A stretch of DNA of 64,000 bases. Origin: Ochotona curzoniae. Its lineage: Eukaryota; Chordata; Mammalia; Lagomorpha; Ochotonidae. A program made the position numbers and the translations under genes. Positions 44,744-56,029 of the stretch are shown here, piece by piece. Positions within the stretch are counted from its first letter, which is position 1, and each line of letters starts with the position of its first letter. The notes under the pieces are model-generated. The model worked only from the letters and a program-made list of their open reading frames with translations. It had not been told where the DNA came from and did no database searches. Location: NCBI RefSeq assembly GCF_017591425.1, contig NW_024465369.1:26523501-26587500 (forward strand), read 5' to 3'.

Positions 44744-47130
44744 CAGTGCCATTTCTAATTGTAGTGTGTAGACTTCTGAAATCATTATTAATTAACACAA
44801 ATATCACAGTAAAAAGCAGGAATTTAATCATTACGGGAAAGTTGATATTTAACATGATGACTATTTTGACTGAAGTTAGACTTTGTTGTTTACTACTGAG
44901 GAGGTAAACCAAAAGGAACGTTTGGTGCTCACAGCAGTCAGCCTATACGCAGCATGTGAGTTACCACAGCCATCAAGTTAAACGGGCATGTTAGTCCCAT
45001 TTTCTTGGGTGAACTGAGTTTCACTGAGATTATGGAATTTGCAAAAGTTGAAGTGAGAACTCCTTGCTGAATTTTGTTTGTTTTCAAGTTTTAGCTCTCC
45101 CATGTAGGGGATAGTTAGGTAGTAATCTACTTATTTTCTTGTTTTCTCTTTTCCTTTTATCAAATCCATCACAAAACATTCAAATGGGGCTTTGCAATTC
45201 CCTTATCAAACATGAACCTAATTCACTCATTAAATTGCCTAATATAACCATATGTCTAGAACAAAGTTATAAATAACTCTTATATTAGCATGATTAGTTG
45301 CCACTGAAATTCATAGGAGAAAAGAAAATTAAAATGATTCATTTATTCCAACATTTAGTGACTTGCAGACATAATCCGTACAGTCAACTTTATTGGGGCC
45401 CAAAGAAGATATACCACATATGTAAGTAGACAGAAACATTTAATTTGATATGAGTATTTCATTGCTGTCTAATATTCCTCCTTTTAATGAGCCAACTGTT
45501 CATACTACATAACTTTGTCATTGTGAGACCTCAAAGAACTGCCAAATGATAGTCTAACTAATGGTCTCAGTTATTACAAATCAATGGAGTTGTAGTAAGT
45601 GTGCTTAGCGTTACATTTGAATTAATTTTTACTTTAACCTATAATTAAGATCTTTTAGGTGAGACGTACAGTACGTGATTACTTTCTTGCTTTGAGTGCT
45701 GTGTCACCATTATTATAAAGATAATTATTTCATCCTTACACAGCATTTTTATGATAATATCAGTTACCATTTTACAATACAGATAAAATTTTCTATCAGG
45801 AATATTATTAGTACGTTATGTCACTGTCATTTTATTTTGAAATATTCTGAAATTCATATTTATTAAAAACCTCTTGCTGGTTTGGTTAGATTTTTTTTTC
45901 AAGCAAAAAGAGAAAATAAAGAGTATATTAGAGTATAACTTTTATGACAGCAAGATCTATTAGGAAACTTCAACAAATCACATTGGGTCAACATAATATA
46001 TAAATGTACAACTGAGAAAAATTAGTTAGGCCTAAATAACATGGACTGGCAGATTGATTGCATAACCACATGCTGAATATCATATTTTCACATTCATGAA
46101 TAAAGACTTTTGTTCCAAACCCTGTAGTCCCACTCTATTTCCCTAGCACTCACTGGACATGGCATATATTGTTTCTGATTCTTCTTATTGCACTGTGCAA
46201 TTCCACTTACCCTTTTCAGTAACTTCTCCCTATCACAGTTAAAATCTGCATCCCTGCTTAGGAGGTTTCTTGATGTATTATTTTAAATCAAAAGAGAAAC
46301 ATTCTTTAGATCAGAGAAGAAGAATTACTTTAACTAAATAGTTATATTCATTTATGTAGATCATATTTTCCAAAAGTACCTTCTAAAATTAAACAACTGG
46401 AAATGAAAATCTCAGATGCAGATAGACAAATATAGCTCCTATCATTTGAAGGATGAATCAGATTGCCACCGTTACCGATCTATTCAGAATACATCTTTTC
46501 TCTCTTTTGCTTCTCCCACACTTTACCCTCTAGTGTGAAAATGAGTCAACTGAAGAATGGGTTTCATGTGCCCTTTTGAAGAGAATGTTTTCAAAAAGAA
46601 AAATCAAGAAAACATCTTTATTAACTCCTATTTTTTACATTTAGCCTAGTAGGCTCTATACTATTTGTCACTGTCTCTTCATTTGACAGCTTTCTCATTC
46701 ACAAAGTGCTATGCACTTTGTGTCCATCCAAAAACATGATTGCTATAACTTTTAAACTAAGGACTCCTAGAAAACAGAGGCACTATTTTTTTTCTCTACT
46801 ATCCTTCTGCCAGATTACCTTGATTTAGCATTACCTTTTGTGAGTGTGTGTGCTTTTTTAATCTGCTCTATCCTTTTTAGTAATCGAGGGGATCAGATGT
46901 ATCATCTGTAAGTAATGATGTAATGGTATCTCTGACAATTACATTATGGAGTTTAAGCAGATGCCAATTCAATTTCAATGAAACTTATTTCTCTTAATGT
47001 ACGCAACTCAGTGATCTTAGTATCTTAGTATAATAACAAATAGATAGGAAGAAAAAAATTAAGGATTAAGCCACAAATACCCACAAATTGTTATTACACT
47101 TTAATGCGTCTTTTGAAAATTTGAGCCTTT
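44744..47130. other. AT-rich unique DNA
   Basis: Nothing certain. A weak MIR-like piece (TAGTCCCATTTTCTTGGGTGAACTGAG) lies at 44990-45062. Confidence 0.4.
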
Positions 47131-47134
47131 CCTA

Positions 47135-48450
47135 GAAGACATGAATATAATTCAAAACTGAACAACATTCTGCTAAATGAAAAATAGGCTGCAGAAGAAA
47201 TCAAAGAGGAAATTAAAAAAGCGCTTGAACCAAGTGAAGTTAAAAACAAAAATATTAGCACTTGAGGGACATAGTCAAGGCAATATTAAGAGGAAAATTC
47301 ATTGCAATTGCTGCCCATGTCAAGAGAGTATTAAAGGTATCATGTAAATGGACTAACAATATGTTCCAAGGAGCTAGAAAAACGGCAACAATTTAATTAT
47401 CTTAAGATTAACAGAAAAAGAGAAATAATCCAAATAAGGGAGGACATGAACCAAAGACCAGAAGAACAATACATAAGGTTAATGAATCAAAGAGCTGGTT
47501 CTTTGAGAAAAACAACAAAATAAATTGCTCAGTAGTACAACTAATCAAAAAATAAATAAATAAAAAGAAGATACAAATCAGTAGAATCAGAGACAAAAAA
47601 CAAAGTGTAACAATGGGTATCTCAAACAAACATAAAATAATCAAGAACAATTACAATCAACTATATGCCAACAAATCGGAAGGTGTAAAAGAAATGGATA
47701 GACTTCTGTATACAATAATTCACAAAAATTGAATCATGAGGTAATTAAAAATCTAAGTTAACCTATAACCAGGACAGATATTGAATTAGTAGTTAAATCC
47801 CACCACCCATAAAAAAAAGCACTGGACCAGATGGCTTTATGCAGAATTCTTCCCAACTTTTCAAGAACTCACCTCAGTCCTCAACAAGCTATTCAAAGTA
47901 ATAGAAATGGGGGCAATCCTTCTAAGCTCTTTTTAGGAAGCCAAAGCCAGATAAAACAAATAACAGAGAAGGATGACTGCAATCTGATATCTCCAAAGAA
48001 CATAGATGCAAAAATCAACCAAATACTAACCAAACAGAATCCAACAATACATTATAAATCTCATTCTCTTGTAGCAGGTGGAATTTATCCCTAGCATGCA
48101 CGGATGGTTCAACAGAATGAAGAATAAAAACCATATGATCCTCTCAATAGATACAGAGACTGAATTTGATGAAATCCAATACCACTTCATGTTAAAAGTT
48201 CTAAGCAAGATAGGCATAGGAGGAACATTCCATAACACAATTAAAGCAATATATGACAAACCCAATGTTAGCATCATACTGAATATGGAAAGACTGGAAA
48301 CTTTTCCATTAAGATCTGGAATTAGAATATGATGTCCTCTTCACCACTGCTACTCAACATAGTATTGGAAGTTCTCACTAAAGCTATTAGGTAGGAAAAA
48401 AAGTTAAAGGAGTTCAAATTGGAAAACAGGAAGTCAAATTAGCCCTTTCG
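47135..48450 (+). mobile_element. L1 ORF2 fragment (reverse-transcriptase region), plus
   Basis: This part matches L1 ORF2 in sense orientation: GAAATCAAAGAGGAAATTAAAAA, CGGCAACAATTTAATTATC, AATCAAAGAGCTGGTTCTTTGAGAAA, AATTACAATCAACTATATGCC, ACTGGACCAGATGGCTTTATG, ATGATCCTCTCAATAGATACAGA, and GTTAGCATCATACTGAATATGG. It covers the end of the endonuclease side and the reverse transcriptase. Stops and frameshifts interrupt it (for example AAATTGAATCATGAG near 47730), and the RNase-like 3-prime third and 5-prime end are missing. A CSINE and an L1 3-prime UTR lie downstream in the same orientation. Confidence 0.93.
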
Positions 48451-48820
48451 ATTTTGAAAGTAAGGCACAATTTAGTTAAGAAAGTTATCTAAAGCATACC
48501 AGCTAGAATTTTTTAAGCTGAATTTCCTCCATTTGCTATATTTCTTACTCTAGCCCATGGCATTCATTTACAAATGGTTTCTTGCTTCTGAAATATGAAG
48601 TTTAATGATGTCAATATATAAAATCGTATTAGCCTTTTGTGGTCACAATCTCCACTTTATTATTATCAAAGTTAAACAGTCCCAAACTTTCCTGTACTTA
48701 TTTTGTACTATAATTTTTCATTAGAATATTGTGATTATAATACTTTGGGTTCTGAAAATATTATTGTCCTAAATAAGTATCATATTGACCTGGAAAGAGA
48801 TGCTCAAGAAACCACTTTAA
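48451..48820. other. AT-rich DNA between L1 fragment and CSINE
   Basis: Nothing recognised. Confidence 0.4.
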
Positions 48821-48835
48821 GATCTGGATTGTACA

Positions 48836-49166
48836 GGGCCTGGCATGATAGTGTAGTGGTTAAGGTCCTTGCTTTGAACGCGCCAGGATCCCATATGGGC
48901 ACCGGTTCTAATCCCGGAAGCTCCACTTCCCATCCAGTTCCCTGCTTGTGGCCTGGGAGCAGTTGAGGATGGCCCAAAGCCTTGGGATCCTGCACTCATG
49001 TGGGAGACCCAGAAAGAAATTCCTGGCTCCTGGCTTTGGATTGGCACAGCACCGGCCATTGCACTCGCTTGGGGAGTGACACATTGGATGGAAGATCTGT
49101 CTCTGCCTCTCCTCCTCTCTGTATATCTGCCTTTCCAATAAACATAAATAAATCTTAAAAAAAAAT
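48836..49166 (+). mobile_element. Young full-length CSINE with clear target-site duplication
   Basis: This is the best reference copy. It has the head GGGCCTGGCATGATAGTGTAGTGGTTAAGG, GAACGCGCCAGGATCCCATATGGGCACCGG, a pol III B box GGTTCTAATCC at 48904-48914, GGCCTGGGAGCAGTTGAGGATGGCCC, GCACAGCACCGGCCATTGCACTCGCTTGGGGAG and the tail CTTTCCAATAAACATAAATAAATCTT plus A9. Flanks are GATCTGGATTGTACA (48821-48835) and GATCTAGATTGTACA (49167-49181). The tRNA-like head and A tail show LINE-driven retroposition. Confidence 0.98.
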
Positions 49167-49389
49167 GATCTAGATTGTACAAAGATGATGTTGGCAAGAA
49201 TCTGAGAAGCCTGAAGCCAGCTGAGTGTTGTTTCCAGTGTGACCCTTTAGCATTTTTTTAGATTATGTTATTCCTGATTTAATTAATCCTCTCATTGGGA
49301 AATGTGGATGCATTTGGAGAACTTCATGATAATTGAACAAAGGCAGGCACAGAAAAAAATCTCATAAAACTGCATGAAGCACAAGGAGA

Positions 49390-49745
49390 AGACCAATTTT
49401 TGGGAGAATATAGAATGGTGGTTGCTGGGGCTAGAGGATAGGGAGGTGTAAAAAAGTGAAAATCTTTAGTTGGAAGATGAGTAAGTTCAAGAAATTCAGC
49501 ATACAGAATTGTGAATATAGTTGATAATTATGTGTTGTGTATTTGAAATTTGATGAAAGTAAATCTTTAGTATTCTCATCCCCTCACCAAAGGAAATGCT
49601 GTGCAATAATAGCTGTGTTCATTGACTTGATTGTGGGACACATTTTACTTTGCATGGGTATGGGTGTCAAATTAGCACATCATATGTTCTAAATGTGAGT
49701 ATATAGATTTTGTGTGTCAAGTATACTCCAAAAACAGAAAAACCA
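49390..49745 (+). mobile_element. L1 3-prime UTR fragment (L1M-type), plus
   Basis: TAGAATGGTGGTTGCTGGGGCTAGAGG, TGAATATAGTTGATAATTATGTG, GTATTTGAAATTTGATGAAAGTAAATCTTTAGTATTCTC, TCACC, TTGACTTGATTGTGG and TCAAGTATACTCC follow the known L1M 3-prime UTR order. It may belong to the same old L1 as the fragment at 47.1-48.45 kb. Confidence 0.85.
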
Positions 49746-50204
49746 TGATATTTTAAAAAGGACAAGTGCACTGATTTGGAGTATGCTCTTCCATGGATTG
49801 GGATGTCATGTCTACAGGTTGTGGCATGTGAATTCTAGGCAATCCATGCAAGGATTCATGGCTTCATAGCTGGTGTTTCTTCAATTTACTAATACTCTGA
49901 TGAAACTAAATTGAATAAGCATCTATGGAAAAAAACACAGTTGAAGAATTGAACTTCACAAATCTCTTCCACTCAACCTTCTCAGCTCGCCATTGCCTAT
50001 TGAACAATGTCGGTTTAGCACTACAGATTGCATTTGGAGTGCTGCAGGGAGAAACATAGTAGACATAATTTTAAAGGAAATAATATGATTAAATGGCAGG
50101 CCAGTTGGGTGAAATTCCAGTTAAAACAAATGTTCTGTGTGCAGGTCCCTGGGCTTGCTACCTTGCACTGCTCCTAACTACATCCTCGTGCTGATGTATA
50201 CAGT

Positions 50205-50400
50205 CTAGGAGACAGAGCTGATAGCTCAAGTGATTGGCTTTCTGTCAGCCATTTAGGTTCCATGCTCTTGGTTTCAACTCTAGCTGTGGACCAGTGCAGA
50301 TTTATGAGGAGTGCACTACCCCCCTTTTGAGGAGTAATGGTAATTCCATCTCACTTTTTGTATTGTTCTGCCTTTTCAAATAAATAACCAATTAGAAAAA
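50205..50400 (+). mobile_element. Old CSINE 3-prime part, plus
   Basis: GGAGACAGAGCTGATAGCTCAAGTGATTGG, CATGCTCTTGGTTTCAACTC, GCTGTGGACCAG, and the end TTCTGCCTTTTCAAATAAATAACC. The 5-prime part cannot be followed. Confidence 0.65.
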
Positions 50401-50511
50401 GTCAAAAGTAAGAGATAATATGACCTAATCTTTTTCACATGTAACAGGTTACTTCATGACTACTGAGCTTACTTCTGTAGGAATTTCACAGAAAATAAAT
50501 ACTATATATAT

Positions 50512-50823
50512 TTTCCAAAAAGACGTTTTTACTAGAATGGCAGATTTACAGAGAAAAGGAGAGACTGGAATATCTTACATGTGCCTGTTCACTCCCCAAA
50601 TGGCTGCAATGGCTGGAGCTAAGCTGATCAGGAGCCAGTAGCTTCTTCTGTTTCCCACTCAGGTGCAGGGTCACAAGGATTTGGATTATCCTCTGTTGCT
50701 TTCCCTGGCCACAGGCAAGAAATTGGATGGGAAGTGGAGCAGCCAGGGTATGAACTGGTACCCATATGGGATCCCAGTGTTTGCAGAGGGAAGATTAGCT
50801 AATTGACCCATTGTGTTGGACCC
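50512..50823 (-). mobile_element. CSINE, minus, intermediate age
   Basis: Antisense copy with AGAATGGCAGATTTACAGAG, TTCACTCCCCAAATGGCTGCAATGGCTGGAGCTAAGCTGATC, GCCAGTAGCTTCTTCTG, CTTTCCCTGGCCACAGGC, GGATGGGAAGTGGAGCAGCC, GGTACCCATATGGGATCCCAG and a terminal TTGTGTTGGACCC. Confidence 0.93.
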
Positions 50824-50941
50824 AAAATAAATACTACTTCTCCAAATGAAAGCTAAGTTATATGTACATTTCTTAGTGCTATTACTGAGGACTGGGAATG
50901 TTGCAGTGAGTTAGGAGCACTTGCTAAAAGATGTTTACTTC

Positions 50942-51218
50942 AGGGCGAGTGTTGTGCAGCAGTTAAGATAGCACAGTAATGTCTGTAAGTCCTGCTGGGC
51001 ACCTGGTCCAAGTCTCAGCCTCTGCTCTTCCAATTCAGTTGCCTGGTCTCGGAGGCAGCAGATGATAGTTTGATGCTTGGGTCCCTACCACCTTTGTTAA
51101 GCTGATACCTGGATTGGGTTTCTGACTCTTTTCTTCAACGTGGACCAGATCTGGCTATTATAGGAATTTGTCTCTCCCTTTTTACTGCCAGGCAAATAAA
51201 TTTACTTTAAAGAAAAAG
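50942..51218 (+). mobile_element. Old CSINE, plus
   Basis: GGGCGAGTGTTGTGCAGCAGTTAAG, GGGCACCTGGTCCAAGTCTC, GAGGCAGCAGATGATAG, TGCTTGGGTCCCTACCACC, GGATTGGGTTTCTGAC, CGTGGACCAG, and CTGCCAGGCAAATAAATTTAC. Same older subfamily as 50205-50400. Confidence 0.8.
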
Positions 51219-53700
51219 CTATTCACTTATTACTTTGAACAGTGTGATAAAGAACATTTTAAAGGAATTTAAATTCTATTTTTATTTTATAAAAAGCTAA
51301 CGTTGAAAAAAAATTTCATATATTTGGTCAAGGCATATTGTATACACAAGACTAAAATGTCATCACGTTTTTTCCATGTTTTCTTGACTAAGAAAATAAA
51401 AAGGTAATTAGATCTAAGAAAAGTTAGGAAGAAAAGAAAAATGTAACTGTTTGATGCAGTTCTAAAACATGTTCTATCAACTAGAAAGAAAGTGCATGGT
51501 ATAGGTAAAATGTCCTAGAGAACAAAAAATCCTGGACTGCAACCTGTGTCAGACCAGGAATGCCAAAAGATCTGCAGAGCAAAACCAGGGCAGAGTTTGG
51601 GCTTGAAGCCATGTGGCCTGAGGCAAGACTGGAGCCTCTAATGGGTCCATGAACCAAGAACCTTGACCTGCAAGTAAAGTTCCAAGGGCCAGTGCCAGGT
51701 TTGAGGCCAATGATCAATTCTGACATACAGATTGGCAACAAAATGAAAGGGAAAGTGTAACACTTCCCAGTTCAGTGTCTAGGTATGTTTAATCATATTG
51801 ATAACTGTGACATGAAGTAACCCAGAGAGTCCCTGTCGAGTAATTTAGAGAATATGTTAACTTGTAGGGAAATGCTTCTTGTAGTTATTTCCAGTTTAAA
51901 TTCACTGTGCCTCAGTTAAAATCAATACATGTTAGTAAGTTAGCATGTGAACACCTCTCTACTCATTCTACAGAGTTCACCCAATTTTTGTGAGCAACAT
52001 TACTCCATGGAAATCTAGGCGTACATGATTACAACACCACAATGAATCTCTCTTCCTCCTGATCGTAAGACACAGCAAGTCACCCTTCTTTGTATGAGAC
52101 TGTGAAGGCTGTAAAATGTCATTGGAGAACTGGTTTCTACTGTAACAATGTACAAGGGTTTCAGTTTTGAGCTGACACGTGCATGTCTGGGTGATCCACA
52201 GATGATGACTGAGCATTTATTGAATGAAGATATGAAGATAAAGCCGTGAATTCCTTGATCGTGACTATGTATACTAGTGTGCATTGTTGGTGGGTACTTG
52301 TAACAGGGTATTTGTAACAGTGGTAAGATTAGTCAGGAAAATCTGGTCCAACTATAAATCTTGTGGCCAGCTATGGAGCTATAAGAGCAAAGGTATGCAA
52401 ATGACTACACAGAGTATAGAAATAACAGGGAGAATAATAGACAATTTCTTGGAATAGTTACAGAAATAGAATCTTTTATGTTTCCATGCACACATACATG
52501 CTCTGTAGATTCCTTCTCATCAAGAAAAAATGGTTAAGGTAGTTAAATCAACAGATACTGTTTCCTGTTTAATATGTTAGTTAATCTTAGGACTAATCAA
52601 TTAGAAAGAAAAGGAGGAAAGGAAGAAAACAAAAAGGAAGGAGAAATGGATGGAAGGAAGAAGAGAAGTTGCTCTAATGATTAATGTATGAGTGCCTTAG
52701 TACTTCGTTTTTGAAATCTGCATTTGCTGCTCTTACTGAAGCATGGAGGTGAGTGAAGCAACAGGAATGTGATGGAGTCTTTGAATGTCACCCATTGCCA
52801 TTCCCCAGAACAGAGGTAGTGGCTGGTTTCACGGTTGCTGTCATGGAGTGTCCAAATATTGGTCAAATAGTTTTGGGTAGTTATGTAAGGTGGTTCCTGG
52901 ATAGGAATAACCCCTTGGAATAGTAGCCTGTCCCTCTAATGTGGATGAGCCTATCTTTATTAGCTGAAGGACTTAATAGAATAAAAAGACTGACCTGCCA
53001 TTTGCAAAACTTCCACATGATGGCCTTCAAATTGAGACACTGACTTCTTTATTCCTTTCATTGGAATAGCAACATGCCCCTTGCATTTTGAGATTACAGA
53101 CTCTTGAACAGAATGATTCCATCCATTTTCCTGGTTTTTCAACCTCCTGGATTCATATCTGGCTCTCATTGTCACTCTGTAAGATCTATAGTTTACCAAC
53201 TGCACATCTGGAAATGTATCAGCTTCAATACCTACCTGAGACATTTCCCTTTGTCTCTCTGTGTTTCCCACTGAATCTATTTCTATGAAGAACAAGTGTG
53301 TGGGTACCTAGAAGTCTGAACATTGCTAATCATCTTTTGAATAATATACTCATCATTAATCAGCTTTGTCACCCAGAAGTATAATCTACTGTATTTTCTC
53401 TTCAATCTTTTATGTAGGCTTTGTTTATCTCTGAAAGACTTGAAATGTTCTTCAACCATTTCTTGTTAGAATGAAACCAGTCCTCAGTAATGACTGAAAA
53501 TGTTGCTTTAAGGATGATGCAGCATTTGTAGCTTTCCCTACTAATCTTTTAATTAAGTGATGGAGAGCCTGTGGAACTGTGTCATGAAAAGACAATGTTA
53601 AAAAATAATAATAAAGAAGTGAGATAAATGATAAAGAACTTTGGGAACATTAAAAAAATATGAAGGAAAATCAGCCCAATAATTACTTTCATTAATTCTT
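51219..53700. other. Mostly unclassified DNA
   Basis: No gene recognised. Two patches with more GC and repeat-like texture, 51490-51740 (minus-strand frame of 86 codons) and 52960-53290 (111 codons, minus), may be old LTR pieces, but I cannot match them. A GGAA-rich patch lies at 52600-52665. Confidence 0.35.
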
Positions 53701-53701
53701 T

Positions 53702-54036
53702 TAAAAAAATGTTTATTTATTGTTTTTGGAAAGTCAGATATACAGAGAAGAGAGGAGACAGAGAGCAAGCTCTTTCATCTACTGATTCACTCCCCAAGTG
53801 GCTGCATTGGCTAGAGCAGAGCCAATGCGAAGCCAGAAGCCAGGAGCCAAAGCCTCTTCCGGGTCTCCCACGCGGGTGCAGAGTCACAAGGCTTTGGGCC
53901 GTCCTTGACTGCTTTCCCAGGCCACAAGCAGGGAGCTGGAAGGGAAGCGGGGCTGCTGGGATTAGAACCGGTATCCTTATGGGATCCTAGTGCTTTCAGG
54001 GTGATGACTTTAGCAGCTAAGCTATCACTCCAGGCT
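53702..54036 (-). mobile_element. Young CSINE, minus
   Basis: GTTTATTTATTGTTTTTGGAAAGTCAGATATACAGAG, GATTCACTCCCCAAGTGGC, GAAGCCAGAAGCCAGGAGCC, TCTTCCGGGTCTCCCACGCGGGTGCAGAG, GGGCCGTCCTTGACTGCTTTCCCAGGCC, GGGATTAGAACCGGTATCC and a head GCTAAGCTATCACTCCAGGC. Confidence 0.96.
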
Positions 54037-54069
54037 TTGTAATGCATTTTTTTAAACAAACATTTTGAA

Positions 54070-54235
54070 TCCGTTTTCTATGTATTCAGCAATGACTATA
54101 TGCCAGACATTGGTCTCATTTCTGGGGAATAAGACAGTCTAAAGTAGTGACCATTTCTATCCTAGTAAGCTCATATTATGGTGGGGAAAATGGATAAGAA
54201 ACAAAATAATACTCAGATAGCATTTAGACACAGCC
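54070..54235 (+). mobile_element. Ancient LINE-type fragment
   Basis: TGACTATATGCCAGACATTGGTCTCATTTCTGGGGAATAAGACAG and TATCCTAGTAAGCTCATATTATGGTGGGG match the common old mammalian repeat theme CTATGTGCCAGGCACTG...GGGGATACAG...GAGCTTACATTCTAGTGGGG. The exact family is not recalled. Confidence 0.55.
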
Positions 54236-54499
54236 ATCTTAAAAACTGGGTATATTCCCCTTAATTTTAGCTTTGTAGTCATGGTTCATACTTTAATACA
54301 GCTGTCTACCTACATATTTCCTTCCCTGGTTTTTAAAAATGTTTGAAAAGTTATTTGAAAATTTTTCTAAAATTTTGAAATTTTAAAATTTATTTAAAAA
54401 TGTTTTTTATTTAATTTAAACTTACAGTTACTCATTGAGTTCTTAGTGTGCTGGGTGCTATGACAGATGTTATGTGAGGTATGTAAATACAGAGGATGG

Positions 54500-54852
54500 G
54501 GCAACTATTGTGGTGACATAGTGGATTAAACTGTCTTTTGTGACTCTGGCATCCTATACTGGAATGCTTGGCCAAGTCCCAGCTGTTCCATTTCCAATGC
54601 AATTCCTAGTCAGTAGAGCTGGGGAAGTAATAGTAGATGACCTAAGCAGTGGGACACCTGTCATCCTTGTAAGAGACCAGCCTCGAGTTCCTGGCTTCTG
54701 GATTCTTCCTGGATGAGCCCTGGCCATTGTGGATAATTAAGGGGTGAACCATTGGATGGGAAATCTCCCTCGCCACTTTTCTCTGTCTTTCTCCCTTTCT
54801 ACCTGTGTTACTCTGCCTTTCAAAATACAAATAAATGTTTTTTTAAAAAAGG
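54500..54852 (+). mobile_element. Old CSINE, plus
   Basis: ATTGTGGTGACATAGTGGATTAAAC, GACTCTGGCATCC, GCCAAGTCCCAGCTGTTCC, GGGGAAGTAATAGTAGATGACC, GAGTTCCTGGCTTCTGG, GGTGAACCATTGGATGG, and CTCTGCCTTTCAAAATACAAATAAATG plus A-rich end. Confidence 0.88.
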
Positions 54853-55618
54853 AAGGATCTGATAAGTCATTTAATCTCAAAGAAATTTCAATTGACTAGA
54901 AATTAAGCATCAGATGGATTATCTTAAAGTGGCACAGAATAAGTGAACTTAGGAGGGGTGTGTGAAAAGGCCTGTCTGGTAAACCAAAGTGCTTTCTACA
55001 GTTCTAACAAAGATGAGCTATAGAGCTCTGGCATGGAAGACCGGATAAAGAGGAGTCTGTTAGGTTGCAGGAAAGGAATGAGAAATGGTGTGAAGGGTTA
55101 TTTGAGGAAGATGCACACATGTCTGACTTTTTTACATGTAATGGGTACTTTATAACACAGTATCAAGGAAAATCCTGCATTAAAGAAAAAAAATCAAAAT
55201 TTTCAGCTCTTAGGTTCAGAATTTGACTCACCATATTCTCTAAATTGGTTGATTTTGGTCAGACTTCTGTGACTTACACTTGTTTGTGATTTCAGAGTGC
55301 AGAATAGGATATTTGAAGGGTTCTATTACATTCTGACAAGGAAGGGAAAAGTTTTTCATGGAAACAAAGTCTCTTAGAATTCTGTTTTAGTTGCAAGAGG
55401 GCAAATACACGGAATAGATGTGGATTAATATGTTTAGGAATAAAACATGTGCCAAAGATCTATATTCTAATTCAAAGAAACAGTTCTCATGAGTTGGTCT
55501 AAGGCTACAAGGAAAATAACCCAAGTTATAGGGTTAATTTAAAAAAAACCACATCAAATTCCACAAGCTCTTTTTATGTACCTCTTTTGTATTTAACATT
55601 TCTTTGAAAATTAAAAAA
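54853..55618. other. AT-rich unique DNA
   Basis: Nothing recognised. Confidence 0.4.
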
Positions 55619-55725
55619 ATATATATCTATTTATTTATTTCTGAAACCCTACGTGGGAAAGAAAAAGGGAGTGACAGAAAAGAAAGAGACCTTCTTACTG
55701 TTGGTTCATTTGGGGCCTGTTCCCA
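55619..55725 (-). mobile_element. Old CSINE tail fragment, minus
   Basis: ATCTATTTATTTATTTCTGAAACCCTACG and GGGAGTGACAGAAAAGAAAGAGACCTTC, TGTTGGTTCATTTGG are the antisense 3-prime part of a CSINE; it stops before the core. Confidence 0.5.
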
Positions 55726-55749
55726 TCCTTTTCATAGAATGTTATGTGC

Positions 55750-55998
55750 TGGGCCCAGCATGATGGATCAATTGGCTAATCCTCCACCTGTAAGCATTGC
55801 TGACATCCCATATGGGTGCTGATTCATGTCCTGACTGTTCCACTTCCTATCCAGCTCCCTGCTTGTGGTCTGGAATAGTAATGGAGGATGGCCCAGGGCG
55901 CTGAGTCCCAGTCATTTGGGAAGTGAACTAGCAGATGGAGAATCTCTGTTGTCTCCTTTCTCTGTAGATTTGTCTTTCTAATAAAAATGTACACATTC
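55750..55998 (+). mobile_element. CSINE with internal deletion, plus
   Basis: GGGCCCAGCATGATGGATCAATTGGCTAATCC, GACATCCCATATGGGTGCTGATTCATGTCC, GCTCCCTGCTTGTGGTCTGG, then a jump from GGATGGCCCAGGGCGCTGAGTCCCAG to CATTTGGGAAGTGAAC, so about 80 bases are missing. The end is TTTGTCTTTCTAATAAAAATG. Confidence 0.92.
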
Positions 55999-56008
55999 TT
56001 AACAAAAT

Positions 56009-56026
56009 TAATATATATATATATAT
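56009..56026. repeat. (AT)n microsatellite at a SINE tail
   Basis: Nine AT units ten bases after the tail of the preceding CSINE. Confidence 0.9.
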
Positions 56027-56029
56027 TTA

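Noticed and set aside
48804..49197. Frames of 60-126 codons on the minus strand
   Set aside because: CSINE shadow; the same peptide patterns recur at every CSINE copy.
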